A DNA stretch of 64,000 bases, from positions 186,001 through 250,000 of the forward strand of contig NZ_JAHYXK010000004.1 of NCBI RefSeq assembly GCF_019443125.1, given 5' to 3'. The position numbers and the translations under genes were made by a program. The stretch is from Pontibacter aydingkolensis (GTDB lineage: Bacteria > Bacteroidota > Bacteroidia > Cytophagales > Hymenobacteraceae). Positions within the stretch are counted from its first letter, which is position 1, and the number at the start of each line of letters is the position of its first letter. Positions 36,192-45,368 of the stretch are shown in pieces. The notes under the pieces are model-generated. The model did no database searches and had not been told where the DNA came from. It was given only the letters and a program-made list of their open reading frames with translations.

Positions 36192-36596
36192 TTAATAAGA
36201 AAGGGACTGTGTTACTTTTTTGTTACTCTGGCCTTTCGAGTTTTGCACTTTCACTGCTTTTATAGATTCATGCTCTATTGTTCCGAAATCCTGATCTTGC
36301 AAATGCTGGTTAAATACCCAAGCCGAAAAGCGGAGCATAAAATCCACCTTTGCGTGCGCTTCTGCTTCGGTTAAGTGTTCTAACCCCGGTGTCTGACGTA
36401 GTTCGCACACATGGCGCTCTATTGATTCTACTTCTTCTGACAGCTGCTGATAATAGCTATCATAAGCGCTCAGCTGTTCTTCTGATTCAAGTTCTACAGC
36501 ATTAGCAGCACTTACTTGGCCTTTCGGCTTTACTGGTGTGTTTTTACTGGTTTTTCTTTGGGTTTTCTGCTTTGGTTTTTGGGTTAAGATTTTCAC
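36192..36596 (-). CDS. Small basic-tailed protein next to recombinase
   Basis: 134 residues, not recognised. The first 30 residues are Lys/Gln/Thr/Pro-rich and positively charged, like the extension on the recombinase. The middle is acidic and helical (ELESEEQLSAYDSYYQQLSEEVESIERHVCEL), the rest mixed. It ends 12 bp before the recombinase start, so they share a transcript. Small proteins in this position are sometimes recombination directionality factors; that role is inference only. Confidence 0.6.
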   Translation of the reverse strand: MKILTQKPKQKTQRKTSKNTPVKPKGQVSAANAVELESEEQLSAYDSYYQQLSEEVESIERHVCELRQTPGLEHLTEAEAHAKVDFMLRFSAWVFNQHLQDQDFGTIEHESIKAVKVQNSKGQSNKKVTQSLSY

Positions 36597-36724
36597 TTTT
36601 GTGTTTGCCAGTGCCAGTGTCCGGGGCTACCAGTACAATGGCGGGCTTTTACGTTAGGGTGCGGGGCAACCGCTACCCTTGGCTCTTACCAGATCAGCGC
36701 CAGGCAAGAGTAAGCTACTTGGTA

Positions 36725-37666
36725 CTAAATCCGGCGGCGATGCTCTTTGGTGAACTTCAGTCTGGAGCCCCCGCGGTTCTCCAGTTCTACCGACTGGTAA
36801 TTTTTAAGCGCCAGCGTCTCGATCAGCTCTTTGGATAAGGCTTCATCCAGCATACCATCTGACGTGGTGCGCAAGGTGATCTGCCGCTTTTCATCAAAGG
36901 TGATGGTGACCTGCCGGAAACTTTTGTTTCGGATCGCTCTTACCACCTGCAATTCTTCATCTGAGAGCAAAGACAAACGCGGAATATAGTCGGCTTTGTC
37001 TTCGTCTAAGATAAAAGCTGCCAGGTGCTGGGTAATGGATAAAAACACATGCGTTCTACCCAGCAGCACCTGCCCTTCCGGTCCCATACCTTGCATCTCG
37101 TCCAGCCACGGCGCCAGATCACCTGACGGAAAAATCAGGATACCAGCTTCCTGCTTGCGGTACAAAGCAGCATATATCAACGATTCCAGCAGGCAAAGCT
37201 GCACGCCGTAATTGGCTTGGGCGGCCTGTACCTGTCCGCTTAGGTGTTCTGCGATAAAAGCTTCCACTTCTTTAGGAGACATCATTTTGCTGAGCTCGTC
37301 GCGCAGCTTAGCAATCATTTCCGGTGTTAGCGCTTCCGCCGGAATTTCCTGCAGGGCAAACAGGTATTCGCGCAAGGCTTTTACCCGTGCCAGCGGAAGA
37401 CCTAGCTCCCGTAGTTCTTTGGCCATCTTCAGCCACAGGAACTCCAGAAACGAGAGCTTGGTCCAGGCCTGCTCTTCGGTTTTGGGTGCCAGTCCGGCTT
37501 TCTTCCAGTCCACGTACAGCTTGGGCGCTATACCGGATTGCTTTAACGAAAAGATCGGCTCGCGCAGCTTTTCATAAAGCTCCGGTAGTTGCTGCAAGTC
37601 AAGCTGCAGCGCAAAATCTGCAGCGTCTGTCGAAGCTTCTGTTTCCGGTAGTTCTGTCTCTTCCAT
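36725..37666 (-). CDS. MerR-like helical protein of the element
   Basis: 313 residues. Residues about 70-115 (WTKLSFLEFLWLKMAKELRELGLPLARVKALREYLF) resemble the MerR-type winged helix and its following helix. The N-terminal 20 residues are acidic and the remainder is helical, with a beta-strand C-terminus (QVTITFDEKRQITLRTTSDGMLD). A DNA-binding regulator of the element is likely, though I cannot assign a family. A 128-bp gap separates it from the 134-residue gene. Confidence 0.6.
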   Translation of the reverse strand: MEETELPETEASTDAADFALQLDLQQLPELYEKLREPIFSLKQSGIAPKLYVDWKKAGLAPKTEEQAWTKLSFLEFLWLKMAKELRELGLPLARVKALREYLFALQEIPAEALTPEMIAKLRDELSKMMSPKEVEAFIAEHLSGQVQAAQANYGVQLCLLESLIYAALYRKQEAGILIFPSGDLAPWLDEMQGMGPEGQVLLGRTHVFLSITQHLAAFILDEDKADYIPRLSLLSDEELQVVRAIRNKSFRQVTITFDEKRQITLRTTSDGMLDEALSKELIETLALKNYQSVELENRGGSRLKFTKEHRRRI

Positions 37667-37846
37667 CTTGGGTAGCTAAATCTATTATTTTACCCAAAGG
37701 TAATGTTTAACACACACTATACAACAACTTTGTAATATTTGTTTTATTTCAGGATAAAATATTTTCTGAAGCCAGTACTGAAGCTCAAAACAGCAGCTTA
37801 GGTATGCAAAAAGAATAGTGTCAAAAAATTGAAACCGGATCTCGCG

Positions 37847-37866
37847 TGCGCGCATGTACGCGCGCA
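37847..37866. repeat. GC-rich palindrome
   Basis: TGCGCGC (37847-37853), ATGTAC, GCGCGCA (37860-37866): 7-bp perfect arms around a 6-bp spacer, followed by more GC-alternating sequence to about 37886 in an otherwise AT-rich setting. Confidence 0.7.
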
Positions 37867-37991
37867 TCATGCGCAGACGGGCGCGATTATAGAAGTGTCG
37901 GTGCTGATTGCGGACGCAGAAAACAGGGCCGGAAAAGCAGCTAGTATGGCAAGAGCAGCAGCCTACCGCGCAGATTTAAAAAATTGTTGAG

Positions 37992-38659
37992 TTACGGAAG
38001 AATTCGCGGATAGCTAAGTTACGTGCGCACAAGCAGTTACCATCACTTTTTAGCGAGCCGGAAACAGATAAAACCAGCTACGGGAGTAGGTGTTTTTACG
38101 TACGGAATTGCGCCGGAAACCATAGTTTTAGAACACTCAGTACTGAAGCCCCAAAATCACCTTCCGTAACACGCTTCCGGAATCACTGCAAAATTAATCA
38201 GATTAATACGCACGCAACTAACGCTATACTAATGAGTTACAACTATAAATGACACCAAAAAACAGGCAAAAACAGCACTTTCCGTAGTTCCGCACTGCAT
38301 GGCCTAAAGCCGAGCTTTTAGCCATTCACCCTGAAGGGCAAATTTTTACCGATCAATATCATGCTAAAGTACCACGGATAGCATGTGCCTAGTCAACAAA
38401 AATGTGCTCCGGAGATATGTGCGGTAGAAACCTGTAAATCCGTACGCAAAGAACACCGTATAACGCACCCGTAACAACGTGATTTTGTCCTCCGATACAA
38501 CTTAGGTAAATCCTCTCTTTTCCGGCGCTCACACTACACGCAGGATCACGTTTCGTTACGGAGTATTTTTCCGTAGCCGGAAAGGCTGTTACAGAAAGTT
38601 ACACGCATTTCCGTACACTTTTTTTGTTCCGTAAATCGTCAAAAGTCAGACATCCGTAG
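37992..38659. repeat. Cluster of TTCCGTA heptamers on both strands
   Basis: Exact TTCCGTA occurs at 37993-37999 (complement), 38101-38107 (complement), 38162, 38280, 38569, 38609 and 38627; TCCGTA with another first base occurs at 38439, 38557-38562 (complement) and 38653. Ten hexamers in 668 bp against an expectation below one. TTCCGG words are interspersed. Confidence 0.75.
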
Positions 38660-38945
38660 AAAGCGTAAATGAGCTGATTTCTGCACGTAAAAAACGGCTA
38701 AATTTACCACACAATTACCGGCTTCTAATTTAGTTATTAAATCAACTATAGAATGGCAGTCCGGAGTATGCAGTTTCTACGGTTTCCGGCGCTGAGTTGC
38801 ACCTTTCTCTGCTCCTGTTTTAATCCTACTATGGCCTGTGGTTTTTTTTGTCTGATATCGGATTTTTCACCAGTTTCTTTAAAACACCTAAAACGCAGCT
38901 CTACTCACTTGCACTTTCTCAAGCCAACACCAACTATAAACTGCG

Positions 38946-41810
38946 CTACAACCTCGCTCCCATCCCACTGATAAACGTCTCGACAAAGCTCAGCATCTTA
39001 GCTGTAATCCGTTCGGCAATCGGCTTGCGTTCCAGCAGTTTTGGCTTGGCTGGTAGCATATCCAGCACTTCGTCGCGCAGGGGTGTGCGTTCGGTAAACA
39101 GGTAGTTACCCAATACCGCCTGTAACTTTACCGGATCCAATTGTTCTTCTTTGCTCATCTTCTCGAAGGCGGCCATTTGCTCCCGAGCCCAGAAGTTTTC
39201 AAACTGTTCCGGGATGTCGTCTATGTCTTCGATGTGCGGCAGGTTTTCTTCAATAAACTTGCGGATCAGCTCACGTTTACTGCGGAGCGATGGTTCGCCT
39301 GTCAGGGTCTCCAGGATAGCTTTCTTCTGCCGTTCTTTATCTTCTTCGCTGGCGCTGTTGAGCTTGCCGAGCAGTTTCAGGATGTAGGCTACATTGATGT
39401 CGTCGCGGTGGATGAGTTCCAGCTCAAAGTCCACGTCATCCAAGATAGATGCTTTCTCTTTTGGTTGTCCGGTATGGCTAGGGCTAAGGTCTACATACTT
39501 GCTTCTATAGTCTGCAAACTCCTGCTCTGCCATATCCACGGCATCGAAACTGAAATCAGAAAAAGTCTTCAGGATGTTCCAGATGCGTAGCAACTCACGG
39601 AATGACCTAACAAATGCCAATTGCTCTATCTCGCTTGGTAGTTCATTAACGCTGTCTACGGTAGGCACAATCTTGATCAGTTCGGCATAGGCAGCATTGA
39701 ACTTTGCCACATAAACTTCATAGGGCTCTATAAAAATACTTGTGCCGTCAGAATCCTTATTAGAAAATAAAGCTACCGCATCGTCGGTGGCTTGTTTCAG
39801 GTTGCGGAACACCACAATATTGCCCTGCGACTTTTGCTCGGTGTATAGCCTGTTGGTGCGGCTGTAGGCTTGTATCAGGCCATGGTATTTCAGGTTCTTG
39901 TCTACATACAACGTGCTTAGCGGCGGGGAGTCGAAACCGGTCAGGTACATGTTTACCACCAGCAGCAGGTCTATTTCCTTATTCTTTACTCGCTTCGAGA
40001 TGTCGTTGTAATAGTTGTAGAACGACTGGCTGTCTTTGGTCGAGAACTTGGTATTGAACAGGGTGTTGTAGTCAACTATAAAGGCATCCAGTTTCTCGCG
40101 GGTGTGGCTGTTAGCGGTAAAGGCTATAGTTGGCTCAGCAGCTACAGCTATTTCTTCGTCTTCCAGCATATAGTCGCCGGTGGCGCCTTTGTCTTCTTCG
40201 TTGGCGGTATAGCTGAAGATTGTGGCAATTTTCAGGTTGTGCTTGCCTTCGGCTTTGCGCTTCTGGAACAGCTCATAGTAGCGGATAAGTACATCAACGC
40301 TGCTTACACAGAACATGCCGGTAAACTCTTTGCCGTGCGTTTTGCGCGGGTGGTGCTCAATGATATAGTCCACGATCTTTTCCAGGCGCTGCGGGGCGTG
40401 CAGCAGCTCTTTGGTGTCGATGTCTTCTACTTCTATGTCTATCTCTGTATTGCTGCCTTCTTTCTCCCTATACCTGCCTACATACTCTACCGAGAACTTC
40501 AATACATTCTCGTCTTTGATAGCATCAGTGATCAGGTATTTGTGCAGGCAATCGTCAAACAGATCTTTTGTAGTGCGCTTTCCCTGGTCATTTTTAATCA
40601 CATTCTCGGCAAAGATCGGCGTGCCGGTAAAACCGAACATCTGCGCCTTGGTAAAGAAGCTTTTGATGCGGTTGTGCGTCTCGCCAAACTGGCTGCGGTG
40701 ACACTCGTCAAAAATAAACACCACGCGCGCTTCCCGTAAATGCTCCAGCTTGCCGGAGAAACGGGCGCTGCCGATGGCGTTGTTCAGCTTTTGTATCGTG
40801 GTAACGATAAGCTTGGTATCGCCGGAGAGCTGGCTGACCAGGGCACGGGTATCGTCGGTGCCGTCGATGCTGCCTGCCGAGAAGCTGTTGAATTCTTTAG
40901 TGGTCTGGTAATCCAGGTCCTTGCGGTCTACCACGAACACTACTTTGTGCACCTTGGGCAGCTGCATAAGCAATTGGCTGGCCTTAAAGGACGTGAGCGT
41001 TTTGCCTGAGCCGGTGGTGTGCCAGATGTAGCCGTTCTTGTCCGAGTTCTTTACCTTGTCGATGATGGCTTCGGTGGCATAGTACTGGTACGGGCGCAGC
41101 ACCATCAGGATCTTGTGCGTCTCGTTGAGTACGATGTACTTGGTTACCATTTTGGCCAGGTAGCAGGGCTCCAGGAAAGCCTTGGTAAACGCCTCGAGCT
41201 GGGTGATGAGTTTGTTATCTTTATCGGCCCAGTAAAAGGTTTGCTTAAACGACTGGCGGCGGTTGTTGGCGTAGTACTTGGTGTTGACGCCGTTGCTGAT
41301 CACAAACAGCTGCACGTACTGGAACAAGCCATGCGATGCCCCGAACGAGTGGCGGTGGTAGCGGTTTACCTGGTTAAAGGCTTCTTTCAGCTCCAGACCG
41401 CGACGCTTGAGTTCAATCTGAACCAGCGGCAGACCGTTTACCAGCAGCGTTACGTCGTAGCGGTTCTTGTAGGTGCCTTCTATACTTACCTGCTGGGTTA
41501 CCTGGAACAGGTTCTGACACCAATGCTCCTGCTGCAGAAACTCCAGATATACGCTTGTGCCGTCGTCCTTGGTAAGCTGCATTTTATCGCGGAGCACTTT
41601 GGCGCGGTCGAACACATTGCCTTTGTTCAGGTGATTGAGCACACGTTCGAATTCCTTATCGGTCAGCGATACCTGGTTGTGCTTTTCCAGCTGCCTTTTC
41701 AGGTTGGCTAGCAGGGCCTTTTCGTCTTTTATCGTTACGTAACTATAGCCCAGCCCTTGCAGCTGCTTTACCAGGTTGTCTTCGAGTACCTGCTCCGGTT
41801 GTGTTCCCAT
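38946..41810 (-). CDS. hsdR: Type I restriction enzyme, R subunit
   Basis: 954 residues. The N-terminal nuclease domain carries the PD-(D/E)xK-like QIELKRRG (about residue 130). The SF2 translocase motor has motif I IWHTTGSGKTLTSFKAS and motif II FIFDECHRSQFG, with later YLTGFDSPPLSTLYVDK and QAYSRTNR. HsdR translocates DNA and cuts it at a distance when the target site is unmethylated. It is the last gene of the hsdM-hsdS-hsdR unit, 17 bp after hsdS. No terminator was seen after it. Confidence 0.95.
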   Translation of the reverse strand: MGTQPEQVLEDNLVKQLQGLGYSYVTIKDEKALLANLKRQLEKHNQVSLTDKEFERVLNHLNKGNVFDRAKVLRDKMQLTKDDGTSVYLEFLQQEHWCQNLFQVTQQVSIEGTYKNRYDVTLLVNGLPLVQIELKRRGLELKEAFNQVNRYHRHSFGASHGLFQYVQLFVISNGVNTKYYANNRRQSFKQTFYWADKDNKLITQLEAFTKAFLEPCYLAKMVTKYIVLNETHKILMVLRPYQYYATEAIIDKVKNSDKNGYIWHTTGSGKTLTSFKASQLLMQLPKVHKVVFVVDRKDLDYQTTKEFNSFSAGSIDGTDDTRALVSQLSGDTKLIVTTIQKLNNAIGSARFSGKLEHLREARVVFIFDECHRSQFGETHNRIKSFFTKAQMFGFTGTPIFAENVIKNDQGKRTTKDLFDDCLHKYLITDAIKDENVLKFSVEYVGRYREKEGSNTEIDIEVEDIDTKELLHAPQRLEKIVDYIIEHHPRKTHGKEFTGMFCVSSVDVLIRYYELFQKRKAEGKHNLKIATIFSYTANEEDKGATGDYMLEDEEIAVAAEPTIAFTANSHTREKLDAFIVDYNTLFNTKFSTKDSQSFYNYYNDISKRVKNKEIDLLLVVNMYLTGFDSPPLSTLYVDKNLKYHGLIQAYSRTNRLYTEQKSQGNIVVFRNLKQATDDAVALFSNKDSDGTSIFIEPYEVYVAKFNAAYAELIKIVPTVDSVNELPSEIEQLAFVRSFRELLRIWNILKTFSDFSFDAVDMAEQEFADYRSKYVDLSPSHTGQPKEKASILDDVDFELELIHRDDINVAYILKLLGKLNSASEEDKERQKKAILETLTGEPSLRSKRELIRKFIEENLPHIEDIDDIPEQFENFWAREQMAAFEKMSKEEQLDPVKLQAVLGNYLFTERTPLRDEVLDMLPAKPKLLERKPIAERITAKMLSFVETFISGMGARL

Positions 41811-41827
41811 AGGTTTATTTTGGCGGA

Positions 41828-43093
41828 CTAAACAAACAGCTGCTGCAGCAAGCCTTTCTTGAATTGCTGCGCCTGTCCCAGTTGTTTAGAAGTATAGTTT
41901 ATCTTGTTGTCGATGGAAGTAAGGAAGCTGGCAATTTTGGTTTGCTCTGCTATAGTTGGTCGCGGTAACTTAATATCGTTAAAAAACTCAACAACACTCA
42001 TGTTAAGCAAACCATGATTACGTGCGCCTTCCTGAGCAATTTTATGCAATTCGCTATTCAAATTTCCACTGTTGAAATACTGCTCAAAGTATTCTTCTGA
42101 ACTACCATCTTTAATTTTGAAGCAGATGTATAAAGTTGAAACAACTCCTTTGTCATACTTAGTTAATCTTTTGATAGCTCCCATCGGATAGCCTTTAGAG
42201 TAACTCTTGTTGTATGCAAAATCACCTTTCTGTAGCAGATAATAACCTGTTACATTTTCTGCTGATACTGATTTATTAAAGAAGTCTTCTTGGTTGATTA
42301 GTCCGTGTTGTGCTGAGATAGTAAGTACATTCTTATTGTTTTCAGCATTCTTAGATTTTACCCGCTCAAATACTTCACCTAGTTTCTTCTCCTCCCACAC
42401 TGGAAAGTTGTTACCATTGTCGTCTTTGAAGCGGATCTGCTGGGAGAAGATCTGCTGCATCACCCCTTTTTTATACTTATCCAACAGAGACTTCTTCTTG
42501 CTCAGCTGCTGAATCTGGTCATCAACTATAGTTAGGAAAGAAGCTATTTTTTGCTGTTCGCCTATAGTTGGTATAGTTAAAGAAAGAGAGCGTATTGATA
42601 GTAAGTTTAATCCTGCTTTTGCACCGGAATCATTCAGCCTATTTAATCTCACGTTACTCTTGTTGGTTGAGAGATGATGCGCGATAAATTGTGAATCTAC
42701 TTTTTTACTTAGTCTAACAAGTGCAACGTGTTGGTTTATATACGCCAAACCTAAATCACTTGGTATCCAACCTATTTTACCTAATTCAGCTGTAATTGAG
42801 ATTAATATATCACCAAATTCAAGGCTCGTTCTTTTACCTTCCGAACTATTCTCAGGCAAACTCACAAATCTCAAATCATCTAAAATCAGGCTTATTCCCT
42901 TCTTTGGAAGATTAGTCATACGTATAAACTTATCTCCTGAATCAGAATAAAATTGAGCCCAATCACGAGAGCCACTTGTTATAGTTTTCGCTAAAGAACC
43001 TAATTTAACATTCACCCACTCCCCATAAAACTCAGGAAAGCGAAGCGCAGGCACGTTTTTCACGGCTGCTGTTATTTCTGCTGTTGCTTCCAT
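41828..43093 (-). CDS. hsdS: Type I restriction-modification specificity subunit
   Basis: 421 residues with two target-recognition domains. The first is at about 15-185; the central conserved helix includes KKSLLDKYKKGVMQQIF (about 200), and the second domain ends in the matching helix QAQQFKKGLLQQLF at the C-terminus. Each domain reads half of the bipartite DNA site. It ends 17 bp before hsdR and starts 2 bp after hsdM. The AT-rich recognition domains contrast with the flanking subunits, as usual when hsdS is exchanged between strains. Confidence 0.93.
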   Translation of the reverse strand: MEATAEITAAVKNVPALRFPEFYGEWVNVKLGSLAKTITSGSRDWAQFYSDSGDKFIRMTNLPKKGISLILDDLRFVSLPENSSEGKRTSLEFGDILISITAELGKIGWIPSDLGLAYINQHVALVRLSKKVDSQFIAHHLSTNKSNVRLNRLNDSGAKAGLNLLSIRSLSLTIPTIGEQQKIASFLTIVDDQIQQLSKKKSLLDKYKKGVMQQIFSQQIRFKDDNGNNFPVWEEKKLGEVFERVKSKNAENNKNVLTISAQHGLINQEDFFNKSVSAENVTGYYLLQKGDFAYNKSYSKGYPMGAIKRLTKYDKGVVSTLYICFKIKDGSSEEYFEQYFNSGNLNSELHKIAQEGARNHGLLNMSVVEFFNDIKLPRPTIAEQTKIASFLTSIDNKINYTSKQLGQAQQFKKGLLQQLFV

Positions 43094-43095
43094 AG

Positions 43096-44673
43096 TTAAA
43101 ACGGTTTGGCTATTCCCAGCTCGTCACAAAACGCGGCTATAGTTTGGTCGGTGCTTTGCATCTCGTCTTCCAGCTGGGCAAGAGCGGCGGCTACTTCGTT
43201 CAGGTCTATCGCTACTTCCTCTTCAAAGGTATCCACGAAGCGCGGAATGTTCAGGTTATAGTCGTTGTCGCGTATCTCCTGCAGGCTGGCCACATGGCTA
43301 TACTTTGGCTCAGGTTTGCGCTCGCGGTAGGTCGTAATGATCTTGTCAATATCGGAGTCGCGCAGGTAGCATTGCGTTTTGGCTTTCTCGTAATGCTGGC
43401 TGGCATCAATGAACAAGATGTTGTCGTTCTGCTCGCGGCACTTCTTAAACACCAAAATACAGGTTGGTATGCTAGTGCCATAGAAGATGTTGGCCGGCAG
43501 CCCGATCACGGCATCCAGGTAGTTGCGGTCCTCAATCAGGTACTGGCGTATGTGTCCTTCGGCTCCTCCCCGGAACAGCACGCCATGCGGCAGCACCACC
43601 GCCATGGTTCCGTTTTCAGCCAGGTGGTGTACCATGTGCTGCACAAAGGCAAAGTCGGCTTTGGAGCTCGGGGCCAGCTTTCCGTACTGGCTGAAGCGGT
43701 CGTCGGACAGGTGCAGCGGACTGGCGCTCCAGTTAGCCGAGAAAGGCGGGTTGGCAACTATAGCCTCGAAGCGGTGCTCCAGGTGCTGCGGATGCTCCAG
43801 CGTATCTTCCTGCCGTATGTCGAACTTCTGGAAGTGTACATCGTGCAAGATCATGTTCATGCGGGCCAGGTTGTAGGTGGTGCGGTTCAGCTCCTGCCCG
43901 TAAAAGTTAGATACTTCGTCTACTTCCTTGGCTACGCGCAAGAGCAAAGAGCCCGAGCCGCAGGTAGGGTCGTACACCGATTTCAGTTTGGTTTTACCGG
44001 TAGTCACCAGTTTGGCCAGCACTTTCGATACTTCCTGTGGGGTATAAAACTCACCTGCCTTCTTGCCCGCGCCGCTCGCAAACTGCCCGATCAGGTATTC
44101 GTAGGCATCGCCCAGCACGTCGGCTTCGGTATCTTCCAGCTTAAAGTCTATCTTGTCCAGGTGACCCAGCACTTTTGCTATCAAATCGTTCTTGGCAGCC
44201 TCGGTACGGCCCAGCTTGGTAGAAGTCAGGTCCAGGTCCTCGAAGAGCTTGTTGAAGTCGTCTTCGCTCTCGGTGCCCATGGTGCTCTGCTCAATGTGCT
44301 TGAGTACCTGCATTAATTCATCCAGTATAAAGTTGCTTGCGCCCTCCTCCTTGCTGTTAGAGTTGCCTTTACGGGCCAGCTCCTTAAACAGCTCCGTCGG
44401 CTTCAGGAAATAGCCCAGACTAGCCAGCGCTTCTTCTTTTATCGCCTCCAGGTACTCCTGCCCTTCTGCGGTGCTTTCGTTTATATCAGCATACTTAACG
44501 CCATCTTCGGCCAGTATCTTGTTGGCGTACAGCTCCATCTTCTCCGACAGGTATTTGTAGAAGATAAAGCCCAGTATATAATCCCGGAACTCGTCAGCGT
44601 CCATTTTGCCGCGCAGGGTATTGGCGATGTTCCAGAGTTGTTGTTCTAATTGGCGTTTGTGGTTTTCAGACAT
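43096..44673 (-). CDS. hsdM: Type I restriction-modification methyltransferase subunit
   Basis: 525 residues. The N-terminal helical domain (QLWNIANTLRGKMDADEFRDYILGFIFYKYLSEKM) and the methyltransferase motifs DPTCGSGSLLL (SAM binding) and ANPPFSANW (NPPF, N6-adenine methylation) are intact. With HsdS it methylates adenines in the target and protects it from HsdR. The N-terminus resembles the EcoR124-like (type IC) group. It is the first gene of the unit, downstream of a -7 box and a 9-bp inverted repeat. Confidence 0.96.
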   Translation of the reverse strand: MSENHKRQLEQQLWNIANTLRGKMDADEFRDYILGFIFYKYLSEKMELYANKILAEDGVKYADINESTAEGQEYLEAIKEEALASLGYFLKPTELFKELARKGNSNSKEEGASNFILDELMQVLKHIEQSTMGTESEDDFNKLFEDLDLTSTKLGRTEAAKNDLIAKVLGHLDKIDFKLEDTEADVLGDAYEYLIGQFASGAGKKAGEFYTPQEVSKVLAKLVTTGKTKLKSVYDPTCGSGSLLLRVAKEVDEVSNFYGQELNRTTYNLARMNMILHDVHFQKFDIRQEDTLEHPQHLEHRFEAIVANPPFSANWSASPLHLSDDRFSQYGKLAPSSKADFAFVQHMVHHLAENGTMAVVLPHGVLFRGGAEGHIRQYLIEDRNYLDAVIGLPANIFYGTSIPTCILVFKKCREQNDNILFIDASQHYEKAKTQCYLRDSDIDKIITTYRERKPEPKYSHVASLQEIRDNDYNLNIPRFVDTFEEEVAIDLNEVAAALAQLEDEMQSTDQTIAAFCDELGIAKPF

Positions 44674-45009
44674 GGATAAGCTAAAAGTGTACTCAGTTAT
44701 GCAGGGTTAGCCTGCTTACCAAAAGTACAAAATAAAGCTATATAGTATATGAAAGTTACTATATAATTCTGATGCTTTAATTTGGGACAGCCTACTGCAC
44801 AAAAACTCAAATGGTATTAACAGGTTAGACTTGGCCCTATAAAGCTGTTAAAGCAAAGCTTGGATTCATCTACTACCTAAAACTAGGTATTTACCATTTT
44901 CTAATATACCAGTTAGAACTAAAACAACAGCTAAACGTTACACTTATCTAACATTTATTATAATTGTTTTTATTTATCTAGCTCTCTTGTTTTCAAACTT
45001 TTTTTTAGT
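44674..45009. other. Divergent intergenic region, hsdM / LuxR-type gene
   Basis: No gene. It holds the hsdM promoter box and inverted repeat (44720-44765) and, to the right, very AT-rich sequence leading to the LuxR-type gene. I saw no tRNA fragment or second attachment-like site here. Confidence 0.7.
44720..44765 (-). promoter_or_regulatory. hsdM promoter box with 9-bp inverted repeat
   Basis: A minus-strand TACTTTTG box (44720-44727) matches TAnnTTTG. Just upstream, TATATAGTA (44739-44747) and TACTATATA (44757-44765) form a perfect 9-bp inverted repeat with a 9-bp spacer, covering the -33 zone. That position fits an operator. Confidence 0.5.
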
Positions 45010-45054
45010 GTGCAGAGAAGCATTACGACTGAATATCACCTTAAATTAATTTCA

Positions 45055-45324
45055 ATGGAACATCAGTACTTAACCTATGCAGTAGCAGAAAGGGCAGATT
45101 CTTTGGATTCTAACACCAGGCCCCTATTAACAAAACGTGAAACAGAGATACTTAAGCTTATTACTGAGGAATACTCTAGTATAGAGATTGCAGATATGCT
45201 CTGCATCAGCTTAAAAACAGTAGATACACATCGTAAAACCATTATCCGGAAAATAGGCGCTCGCAATGTGGTAGGCTTGGTACGATATGCGCTACAACTC
45301 AGAATAGCTAACTGGAACATTTGA
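45055..45324 (+). CDS. Single-domain LuxR-type DNA-binding protein
   Basis: 89 residues from the ATG at 45055 (a GTG at 45010 would give 104). Almost all of it is a LuxR/FixJ helix-turn-helix: LTKRETEILKLITEEYSSIEIADMLCISLKTVDTHRKTIIRKIGARNVVGLVRYAL. There is no receiver or sensor domain, so it would rely on another protein or act constitutively. It ends 44 bp before moxR in the same direction and is the natural candidate to regulate the Bat operon. Confidence 0.85.
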   Translation: MEHQYLTYAVAERADSLDSNTRPLLTKRETEILKLITEEYSSIEIADMLCISLKTVDTHRKTIIRKIGARNVVGLVRYALQLRIANWNI

Positions 45325-45368
45325 TTTACCAGGATAACCACCTTCTCCTTTGCTAACATTTTAAAATC

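Larger units (their letters stand above)
34413..38945. mobile_element. Recombinase end of an integrated element at tRNA-Glu
   Basis: A large serine recombinase gene abuts and overlaps the tRNA 3' half, followed by two accessory genes and a motif-dense non-coding region. This is the arrangement of an element inserted at a tRNA gene with its integrase at the boundary. The other end would carry a second copy of the tRNA 3' sequence; none was seen in the window, so the hsd genes and possibly the whole 45-64 kb locus may or may not belong to the element. Confidence 0.55.
37667..38945. other. 1.3-kb non-coding region rich in TTCCGTA motifs
   Basis: No convincing gene lies here. The stretch holds a GC-rich palindrome (37847-37866), ten TCCGTA words on both strands (37992-38659) and several TTCCGG words. 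Short frames such as one at 38753-38971 have no family resemblance. The region sits between the element's regulatory genes and hsdR, so it may be a replication, transfer or recombination site. That is inference. Confidence 0.65.

Noticed and set aside
38753..38971. Short plus-strand frame just before the hsdR 3' end
   Set aside because: 72 codons, Cys/Phe-rich without family resemblance, and it overlaps the real hsdR end.
40104..40739. A 211-codon open frame antisense to hsdR
   Set aside because: Same reason; hsdR on the minus strand has full motor and nuclease motifs.
43144..44316. A 390-codon open frame antisense to hsdM
   Set aside because: It mirrors the strongly conserved HsdM protein, shows no family pattern and exists because of GC-rich codon use on the real strand.
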